Of a stretch of DNA of 64,000 nt, positions 47,701 to 59,007 are shown in pieces. A model generated the notes under the pieces. That model was given only the letters and a program-made list of their open reading frames with translations. It made no database searches and was not told the origin of the DNA. The stretch is from Bactericera cockerelli. Its lineage: Eukaryota; Arthropoda; Insecta; Hemiptera; Triozidae. How positions within the stretch are numbered: the first letter of the stretch is position 1; each line of letters starts with the position of its first letter. Position numbers and translations under genes: made by a program. The stretch is from contig CM044959.1 of assembly GCA_024516035.1 (NCBI GenBank), forward strand, positions 28,732,605-28,796,604, written 5' to 3'.

Positions 47701-50700
47701 ACTCTTACCTCCACATTAACACAGTTATTGCTCTCCTTGGATCCCAAGTAGATCCACACTTTCAAGTCCCCGGAGGGCTTGTTCACTTGAGGTGTCACCA
47801 CAGCAGAGTTGTGATATCTGGGGAAAGAATCACATAGGTTCTATTCTCAACAGTTTATATTATTATTATTATATTATGCTTTATTAGGTAAGAACAAAAA
47901 ATATATACAGAAAAATACAATGAAATTATAAAGAAAAATTAAATAAATTGAACAAATAACCAAGAACAAAAAAGAGAAAGAAGCTAAAGTCCTACCTAAA
48001 GGGCGGGGTTATTGCCTGTGGCAATCTCTTCCATCCAACCCTTTATCTTCTATATATTCACATTCATCCAATATTTCACTGTTAGTACAGTATTCTAGAG
48101 CGTTCATTAGTAACCTTGTACCCTAGCTACTATAAATTAGCCGAGAATAAATAGTATAGTATAGTATAGTATACCTAGTAGTGCTTTATTTAGACTGTCG
48201 GCTCGAGACAGGAAGTCCATTACGCTAACAGTTTTATAGTTAAAATCTGTAATATTGTGTCCGAGATCGAAAGCAGGCTCGAACCACGGAGGCCGTGGTT
48301 TGAGTACCAAGAACGGCAAAAAAATTAGTAAAGCTAGTTCTGAGATATTGTGACATCATGCGCGATTGTTTTTAACACAAATATTATATTAACTATTCTG
48401 AACAGGTTAAAGTAATATTAACAAGTCTCACGATGGTAAGTTTTAGCATTGATAAAAATGCGCGGGTTTTTGTAATAGTAAGCAGCCATAGATACCGGGA
48501 GGTCCATGTTTGAGTCCCACACATTTAGGCATGAGCTTTCCCCTCCTCGAAAAAAAAACGCTAATGCTGCAGCAGCTTTAGTAGAGCTCCAATCAAGGTA
48601 AATAAGTAAAAGAGTTTAAGAACTCTCTCCCCTAGAAATTGACTAGATATTTACTCTGATATTTATGTATTTTTTCTGATTTATCTCTAGACTAAATAAT
48701 ATGTACTTAAAATTAATTTTTTTTTATCCTATAAAATATTTAAGACCTGTTTGACTGCTGTAGTAAAGGGACTTTTCAGTCTTACCTCGGCAGTATAAAT
48801 AAGGTATGTTCTATTCTATCTTAATATATAAATGTCAAAGTCACTCACTGACCACTGACCACTGACTGATCATCGCTCTACAGCCCAAACCGTAAGTCCT
48901 AGGAAGCTGAAATTTGGTAGGTAGCTTTGTCTTATAGTCTAGATGTGCAATAAGACGGGATTTTTCGAAATTCCCACTACAACACCTGCCATTGGCGAAA
49001 AAGGATTTTTTGCTTTCACGGCCATGCCTCGGCCCGCAAAGCGGGCGACAGCCTGCTTGTTCTACATATTATCTGATTTACTTTTCAAAATAATTGTAGG
49101 TAGGTACAAGTACATCCTTACAAAGTATTTGAAAATACAATACTTTCCTTATTATAGGATAAGGAAAGTAAAAAAGTCTGAGCTTACCTCTCGAGCACTT
49201 GCATCATCTCCCTCTCCCTCGCCATCTCCTCCTCCTCCACATGGAAGAGCCTGGGGTAGAGAGAGATCAGGTCCGCCACTGCCTCCGCCTCCTTGCGCGA
49301 CCATTCCAGGGAGTCCTTACTCTGGGGAAGAAAATATAGATAAGTGTCACTGTGGCAAGCGAGTTAGCGCGCTAGGCATTGCACACATGGTGACCTGGGT
49401 TCGATTCCAGGCGGGGGAGGATTTTTTCTGCTCTGTACTTGGATGTTCGGGGTCCACTCATACCTCGTGAGGAAAATGAGTAGCTGGTTTAATGTGAAGC
49501 AGCGACCAGTGGTAGAATCTTAGGCAAAAAAATAATACAAGATACTTGTAAATTAAAGTGGTAAAGTCCATGATTTCTGCGCTACCACTAAAAAATTGTG
49601 ACATATAACACAAAGAAAAAGCATTATTATTATTATAGGGGTAGTGCATAGTCAGACTAAGCGGTCTCGCAATATGAATTGACCGATTAAGCTACTCGAG
49701 CGTTAAAATTTGAATTTTCATTGCATATTCCATACAATTTCAATTTGTATCTTAATTGGTCCTTAATTTTTAATCAACTAATCAGAGGGTGACTTGACTT
49801 CAGTCAACAAAATCAGCAAATTTACGTAATGAGCTCTTATTCGAACCTTATATCTAAGCACCAGGTAAACTTATAATAATTTCAATTTTGTAATAGTTCT
49901 AGAAAAATTTTTTTGCTCTATACTCGTATATCCATGGTATAATATAGAAATGAATAACTCCTCGTGATATGACCATTAAGGGCGGATTTAATAGATGTTT
50001 TTGTAATACCTCTGTGGCGCTAAGTCACGGATTGCGTACTATGTAAGATCGAGAAATCTGACGCTTAGCAATGACTTGTGATATAGAATTTGTCTATTAA
50101 TTTCGCTCTAAATGTTTTTTTTTTTTTTAAAGCGAAGTTAAAATTACCAAAATATGCCATTTGAAAATAGCACTTACCATACAGCAGAAATCTAGATCCG
50201 TAAATAGGCGTGCGAGAAGAGAGAAACAAAGCATTAAATAACTAGCTTTGAAATTAACTGTTTTTATCAATAAAAACTGAACCTTCAAATAATTATGAAC
50301 AGTAAAATTGTCAAATTCAAAATATTAATAAATAAATTGTTATGCTTCGCGAATCACAAGTTAAAAATGCAGATATTGTTGAAGCAAGCAAGCGTCGATA
50401 GTCACGTGATTACACCAGTTCTCGTTCAATCACTGAAGTTAGGTAACATCTAGCGAGGTTAGGACATGCATGGGTGACAGTTCAAAATCGAACCCTCGTG
50501 ATGCTGATTAATCCCGGTACCTCTAAAGCTGGGCGAGGCGAATTTGAGTAGTATTTTAAAGTAGAAAATACATAGTAATAACATGTAATATCAAGCTCGC
50601 TAGGAGGCGAGCGCTCGTCAAGTACCATCACCATCGGCCTATATTAATATTAATAATAATAAATGACACTCTTTAGTGGAAGGTATACACCAGGCGAGGT

Positions 50701-53700
50701 TAATGCTCAAAGCATTTTCTACCACTAACCTCAGATCAGAGTTTATTATTATGTGTTACAAACTCAAATGAATGAGGAAAAATTCATGCACTGGGTGGGA
50801 TTCGAACCAACGGATCCCTACGTACCTGGATCACCAGACTGCGCGTTAACCACTTGACTACAGTGCACCTGAATTATGATGGCTTGAATTAACACGAACT
50901 GAGTTTGTATGTATTTTGTTTCATTTCATAATAACAAATGAGAGCGAGAATCGCTATGCAAGCCTGAGCAATGGAAGTGGTGTAGCGCACTCACCTCGAC
51001 GTGCATAGGTTGACCCCAATAGAGCCAGGTTTTCCACGGACATCTTGTGATATCTCTTTCTCCTGAAGAAGTAGAGATGACCCATGAGTTTCCTCACTGT
51101 GACGTAATGAATGGCGGTAACTTTTCCAAAAGAGAGCAGTAGATGTTGACCTTGTCCTCTGCGGAACAGTCCATGCTGAACAGCAACGAAACAGACGGTT
51201 TCCTAAACAGTTGTGATGGCTTGAGTTTCACCAAAGATTACTACATACATGTTCAATTGGAACGTTTAAACAGCCGTTTTCTTACATATACCCAGTTGTA
51301 TTACCTGCAGCATTGCACAGGTGCTTGTGTTGTATTACCTGCAGCATTGCACAGGGTTGGGTGTATTACCTGAGCATTGCACAGGTGCTTGTGTTGTATT
51401 ACCTGAGCATGCACAGGCTTGTGTTGTATTACCTGAGCATTGCACAGTTGCTTGTGTGTATTACCTGAGCATGGCACAGGTGCTTGTGTTGTATACTGCA
51501 GCATTGCACAGGCTTGTGTGTATTACTGTAGCATTGCACAGGCTTGTGTGTATTACCTGCAGCATTGCACAGGCTTGTGTTGTATTACCCGCAGCATTGC
51601 ACAGTGCTTGTGTGTATTACATTATTATTATTCTCATTCTTCAACGCTTATTCGATATAAATGACATTATGTAATCATAATTGTTTAACATGAAATGGCT
51701 ATTCATAATGAAAAAGAATAGAAATAATAAAAATTGCCTAACAAAGGCGGGTTGTGCAATCTTTCCCCCAACCCACTTACCTGCAGCATTGCAAGGGCTT
51801 GGTTGTATTACCGCAGCATTGCACAGGGCTTGTGTGTTTACCTGTAGTCATTCACGCTGTTGACCTCAGCATTGCACAGGTGCTTGTGTTGTATTACCTC
51901 AGCATTGCACAGGTCTGGGTTATTACCCGCACATTGCACAGTGCTTGTGTTTCCGTAGTAAAGGCGGCAATCCAAGATTCGAGGGTGGTTCGAACCCAGC
52001 CGGACATGACAATCTATTACCACATAATAATATGTCTTGGGCTTACATTTTACCACATAAAATTGTCTTGGGCTTACTGCTGATAATGGGACTTTAATAA
52101 TCCTAATCGGGCAGTATAATAAGACGATATTATTACTATTATATTATTACCTGCAGCGTTGCACAGGTGCTTGTGCACTTTCAGTTCCGTGCTGAGCAGA
52201 GGCTCGGGCAGGTCCCGGAAGAATCTCTTGAGCACGGTACTGACGTCATGCTCGCTGTATTGCTCGCGGCTGATCTGCACATTGCCTGTGGCAATCTCTT
52301 CCACCCAACCCAACTTACCTGCAGCATTGCACAGGTGCTTGTGCAGTTCCGTGCTCAGCAGAGGCTCGGGCAGGTCCCGGAAGAATCTCTTGAGCACGGT
52401 GCTCACGTCATGCTCGCTGTATTGCTCGCGGCTGATCTGCACCCGCCACGCGTCCTGCCGGAACTCCGCCAGCAGCGCGCTCACGTGCGTGTTGGACCCG
52501 CTGCGCCGGTAGATACCTTCGGACATACTGCCTGTTGAATTGAATTGGAATATTACTCGAGAAATTTCTAATATGGAAATCGAAGTATGTGTTCGTTTTG
52601 TAAAAAAAAATAGTTTTTTGCTGATATTAGAATTTTGGACTCACGAGGAAGTATTGTGTCATGATTGGCAGTTTTTTTTATTGTATACAATAATAATTTA
52701 AATACTCAAGTCTTAAACTATTACACAATACTAAAACTACATAAAAAGGAAAGGAAAAAAATGATGTTGTAATATAAAACTGGTATAAAATATAGTAAAT
52801 ATAAAATCCAATTTTTAAGAAAACACGTGTACTGTTCCACGTTATCGAAACAAATATAAAAGTTCTCATATTTGTGTTGAATCACTTTCGTGATATCACA
52901 ACTACTCAAACTCGCTTTACTATATCCTCGCTAAAATCGGGACTTGAACTACCGACCTCCAGGTTACAAGTCCGCCGCTTTATCAATCAAGCTAATTTTA
53001 CATAGTGCATTTATAATTATTTTTCAATAAATTATAATTTAGCTGTGAAATTTAAGTGAATCCAAAATTTCTGACAAAAAGTGCAAAAAGGAAGTCATCG
53101 ACTTGCCAATACAGAATGTAGAAAAAACGGTCTACCATATAAAACAAATTTGAAGAAAATCGGTTAAGCGGTTTAGGAGATACAAGTGATTTAGTATAAA
53201 ATATCCAAATTGCCACGTGTACACAGTGTGAACTAATCAAGAGGAAGTATTGAGTCCATAATTGGCAGTGTATTTTTTTTGTCGCAACTGAACGGAATCA
53301 CCCTGTATAGTTTTCTATTAATTGAGCTTGCTGTTTTATTTTTACAAAACCTGGACTTGGCAAAATTTCCTGATGCTGTTGCACTTGCCAGTGGCAACTG
53401 AACTTACCATGAGCAAACACAAAGTTGAGACACTTGTCAACAAGGGTTGGAATTTCGTCCCGCGTCAGTTGTTGATCTACCAGCAGGGGACCACTGTTGG
53501 TAGCCGCACTTCTCATGTCATTTCTCCATGCCTGGGTTTCCGGTCCTGACCCCATGTGTATGTAGAGGACCTGACTGGGAGTGTCTACCAGGATCACCTG
53601 GCCGTCCGCACCACTGCTTTGAACTGATGGGTCTTCTTGACGCTCTGTGGAGGATTGATGAATCAGCGAGTCAATTAAGCAACTATTTTATTTTATGCCA

Positions 53701-56700
53701 ACAGTTGCGTCGAGGAGTAATTGTTTCCTGTGACTACTACTCGTAGTAGAATTTTTTAAATATTGATTTTAGATTTGAACATTTCCCCTTCAGTACTAAC
53801 TGGAGCCAATGACTCAGCCTTAGATTTACATAACTTATCTTCTTCTTCTTCTTCTTCTTTTACTCTGTCTTATCCCGCTCAAGCAGGGTCGACGCTGTTC
53901 AACCTCATGGTTGAGGCTGATTGGTTTTGGTACATTTTTTACGGCTGGATGCCCTTCCTAACGCCAACGATTCTATTTGATTTAACGTCCTGGAATAGGA
54001 CGGGGGTTTTACCCTCCATTCGCTGGGAATCGTACCAGCTACCCACATTAACCTCACCCAGCCTGGGTAGGGCCGGAAATGGCAGTCTCACGTGTTTGGA
54101 TGGAACAGAATTTTCTTCGAAAAGTCTGCCCCAGCCGGGAGTTGAACTCGGAACTCTGGACTACGGGCAGCAGTCACAACCATTACGCCACGGAGGCTGC
54201 TATTTACATAACTTATCACAGTGTGTTAAATACATAGGATCACAATCTGTTGACTGTTCGGTCATTTTACATAACTTATTACAGTGTGTTAAATACATAG
54301 GATCACAATCTGTTGACTGTTTAACATTGAGTAAAGCACATAATTTTATCACCAAAACTAATAGAAACACTATACAACAAGAGAGATAAGAGAATTTCGA
54401 GTAATTTTTGTAAAGCGCCTAAAGATGCTTACCAATGGATCGAGCTTTTTTCAGGTCAACTTCATGCACACTGGATTTCTCCAGAGAGTATAGTAAAACT
54501 TCTCTCCTGCAATATTACCCAGGCAGGGCTCCATTCATTGGTTACACCTTCCTGAAAGATAAAAATAAAAAAGTATACAAATACAAATTTAATGACATCT
54601 TGTAGGTAAAATAGCACGAAGTTTGACAAAATAATAGGTGGGTAATGTAGGTGTACTTTAAATTTACTTTCTGTTAACCTGTTGGAAAGATTTGGTAAAC
54701 AGATCTGACCCGTTAGTTGTCGAAAACAAAAAAATAGTTCTCAGCTAATTTTTTTCTATAAAAAGATTGTCGCCACTGATCGTTATTCATCTAATGAATT
54801 AGTAAATTTTCCTCACGACGCGACGTATAAGTGGACACAGGGAATCCACAATTAGCCGACCTCTGTAGCTCAGTGGTTAAGAGCATCGGTAGTTGACCCG
54901 AAGGTTGTGGGTTCGAATCCCGGCCGGAGCGAAAATTCTGAACGAGTTTTTTCCGTTTCCGGAATGGCATGTAAAGGTAAATTGCCCTAAAGTAATGCGA
55001 AAGTGGTACCGGGGCAAGACTACCTTAAAAGGTAGTTGTACAATGCTATAGGAATATTTTTTTGACCGCTCTAGGATGCTAACTCGATCTGATGCCCACT
55101 CACCTTGAGGAAACACCAGCCAGCTCGAGAATAGTTGGAAGTTATCTTGGTGGAGAAGCTTTGGGTACAGGACTCGAGAATCTTCTGCATCCAAATCCTC
55201 CGCTCACTGGTACAAGTGGCTCCTAAGATGAACGGTTTGGTCTTGGGGGTTGAAACGGAGACTTGGAAACAGAACACATCCTCTCCTGATGGGCTACGAC
55301 AAAGTAAGAAAGCAATAATCTGTCAGTTTTATTAAATTGGAATTTAAAAGTTATCATATTTGTGTTCATCACTTTCGCGATATCACAACTACTCAAACTC
55401 ACATTACTAAATCTACGCTGAAACCGGGACTTGAACCACCGACCTCCAGGTTACAAGTCCGCTGCCTTACTGATCAAGCTACTGAGGTCGGTTTTGGAAT
55501 TTAAAATAATATACTGGAGTACTGGACCATACAATTTGAGACTCTCAGATTAGTACAAATTAATACTTTTGGTGATTTAATGATGTAAGAAAAATCTAAG
55601 GCCAAAAATATTAGAGGGACTATTTATTGACACAAAAGATGGCACGTTGTATACACCAGTTCTCGTTCAGTCACTGAGCAACGTCCAGCAAAGTTAGGAC
55701 TTGGCTGGATGACCATTCAAATTCAAACGCTCGTGATGCTGGCTAATTCTGACCCCACCGGCTGGTTGAGGTCGGTGTGGGTAGCTTGTTTGTGAGTTTC
55801 TAGCGAACAGAGAGGAGATTAAAACCCTCGTTTCGAATGAACTAGATATTAAAGGTAAGTTGGGCAAAAAAAGGATTGGATGGTCAAATCTTAAAAATGA
55901 GATCTACACTTTTGATTTGTAAAAGTTGGAATTTTGGATTACCAGATCAGCTGCTCAAAACCAAATCCAATTGAGAGCTCTTTAGCAACCTCGACACTAA
56001 TGGTAGAGGGGAAGAGGAAGTAAAGAAAATGTAAGAATATTGGATTTAATAGAGCACAACATTAATTCCATAGGAAACATGGTTGCATGGTTCCTATAGT
56101 AATAATATGAGACTAGGATTCATCGTCATCTGGACTAATTCATAACCAAAATATTAAAAGCTTTGTCTATATCATAGACTTTAAAAGATTTTGAGAGCAG
56201 TATAATATTATTATTATAAAAATGGATGTCGCGAACTTGTTGATTTAATTAACATGGCCAGCACAGGGGAATGGAGCCAGCATTGCGGCTCATTTCCCTT
56301 CACAAATTCTCTGAATGAAGTGTTTGTGTTATACATAGTAAAAAAAAAAAAAAACGAACACAATATTAGAAATTTCTCAGAAGTAAAAAAACAAAAAAAA
56401 TTAACATGGCTCCTGTGACTCACCTCTGTTTAACGTCAGGAATGCGCTTCACACTGAGAACTGACTCCAGACTGCACAGCTCCCGCAGTGCTGACCCCTT
56501 ATCATGGGCCCAGGACAGTTTCCCTTCTGCCAGCTGGAAGTGCTTCAGAGCCAAGTCCTTGTTGAGCAGGGGCCCGCTGTAGATGCAAGTGTTGAGAGGA
56601 CTGAACGCTGGCCTCTCCAGCGGAACAAAGTCTGGGTCTTTCACTGGCGGAACAGGGGATAATAATAATAATTGAATGGGTGAGTAGAAGAACCAGGAAT

Positions 56701-58956
56701 GTCAAAAATCGACTTTTCAGGAAAGCAAAAATAAGACAAATATTATCATGCTAATGATTTGCTTGCCCCGCTTTAAAATCGAAAAAAAAAAAATATACTT
56801 TTAAGCGGTATTTCTCCTTCATATTCACAGAGATGATAGAAAAGAGTACATTCCTTCTTATTCTACGAAAAAAAAAATAAATAAATAAAAAAAAAATCGA
56901 TTTTTGACATTCCTGGTTCTTCTACTCACCCATTCAATTGTAGTATAGTAGTGCTTTATTTAGACTGTCGGCTCGAGACAGGGAGTCCCATTATGCTAAC
57001 AGTTTAATTTGTACCATTAAAGAAATACATACTACTAAATATATATAGGTAGGTACCTGTTAATTATTATTATTAAGTTTAATGATGCTTTATACGGAAT
57101 AGTCGTATCACAAGGGGGGTTTTTACTCTCCATTTGTTGAAAAAAAAACAGCTATTCAGTTAACCTATTCAAAAAAAGTTTAAAATGTCTACAGTAAAAA
57201 AGTTCTATATAAAGGTTTGTTTTCAAAAGTCAACGCTAGGTAGTTTGATGGAGATACCATCGCCTCCAAGATAAATTTCAAAACAGCTAAAAAGATAACA
57301 TGGCTAGTGTGTAACTGGAGGTTTCTCCTTACCTATGAGAAGTTCAGATGTTCGAGAACCTCTCCTATCTCTATCCGGAGTTCTCCTAGCAGAGGTGTCG
57401 GTGAGGTTTCGTAGGGCTTGCTTCACATTGGTCCACGCCAGCCGCTTCTTCAATGAGGACGGAGAGGCCGTGAGAGGCTCGGAGAGGTCCTGTGCTATCC
57501 CCCCCTCCGGTGTCTCCTCCACCGGGCCTCTTGTCTGTGGCAGGTCTTCACTGATGGAATCCACACGCTCGGGGGGTTTCGGTAGATTATCCACGAAGTA
57601 GAACAAAGGATCGAACTCAAATATGACGGACTGGGAATGTCGAAGACCAGTTTCCGAGGATTCTCCCGGACAGCTTGAGGAATGACTTGACGTCTCCTGG
57701 TCTCCCTCTGTCCTCGCACTGTCCAGCTCCCAGTTCTCATAGGAAGGGTTTGACTTGGGCTTGGGGGGGTTGGGGCGTAGTCGATGGTTGTCATAATCAC
57801 TACTCAGAATACTGGTAGAGGGAGGATGGCTGCTGCTGGATTCGGAGGAGACTAGCTCAGAGGAGGAGGGGGAGGGCGTATGTATGGGACGAGTGGGGGT
57901 GAGGACAGAGAGGGAGGGTAGGATCACAGTTTCATAGGCAGAGGCATTGTTTGCCCTGGTAGACCCAGGACTGGGATCGGGTCAGGTCCTTCTCAGGGGA
58001 GAGGTCCAGGCTGTGCAGGCGACTCACAGTGTCCAGCACCTCCTCGCAGAAGCTCCTGGCGTCAATAGTCCCCACCGTGTAGTAGCTGCTGCCTGACACA
58101 CTCGACACATCCGAGGTGTCCTCGCGGGACGGGAGGGGGGGAGGCGGGTAGGAGGGAGGGGGTAAACTGTCACTTTCTCCATCGTAAAAGTAAAGACTCG
58201 AGTCTGCAACAGACGTGACGTCACTGCCTGTTTCACTGTCTAGTGTTTCACTATCGCCTCGCACCCGTGTTTCATCCAATGACTGAAAGTCCCCCCGCCA
58301 GTGTTTTATCTGGGTTCCTATGTCCAGGGGAGACGCGAAGGATATCTTGTAGAAGATATCGTCCGCCGGTAACACGGGGAGAGATTGTCGCCTGTTTGTG
58401 TCTTGACTGTCGTCTGTTTCATCATGGAACATGCTGTTTCTCTTGTTAACGGATCCTGGTCGGGACCACACGCGCTTCAGTTTTGTTCGGACTTGCTTGG
58501 TTCCTTCAAGAACGGCTTTGCTGGTTCCATTTATATTCTCTGACGCACTTTTCATTCGTTTTCTGGAAATAAGAATACATTTCATCTTAGTCTGACAGAT
58601 TAAAAAAAAAATTGGGCGATTCCATTACTTTCCTTATTGTAGGATGAGGAAAGTAAAAATAAAATGAAGGATTCCAAAAATAATCATAATGTGTGAATCG
58701 CCATCGAAAAATAATAGTACTTAATAATAATTAGGAAAGAAAATGATTGTACTGGTGAGAGTTTATTAGCATCCCTGGCATTTTTATTTATCAAGACATC
58801 GGTATGTACTGCATTAATCAGTAAACATTCAAGAATTTCTCATTTATTTATGAGTTAAATCATTTATTGCTTACTAGCGGATTACACCCGCAGTTTCGCC
58901 AGCCCATCAAACACACACACCCCCACACACACATCACCCACCCACACACACACACA

Positions 58957-59007
<51 letters not shown>

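Noticed and set aside
48943..49470. 175-codon plus-strand open frame
   Set aside because: Runs through a Helitron-like repeat, antisense of an ARAP exon and a SINE head; composition explained by those.
53763..54389. 208-codon plus-strand open frame
   Set aside because: Composed of a CTT-derived serine run, antisense SINE and a direct repeat; no conserved protein features.
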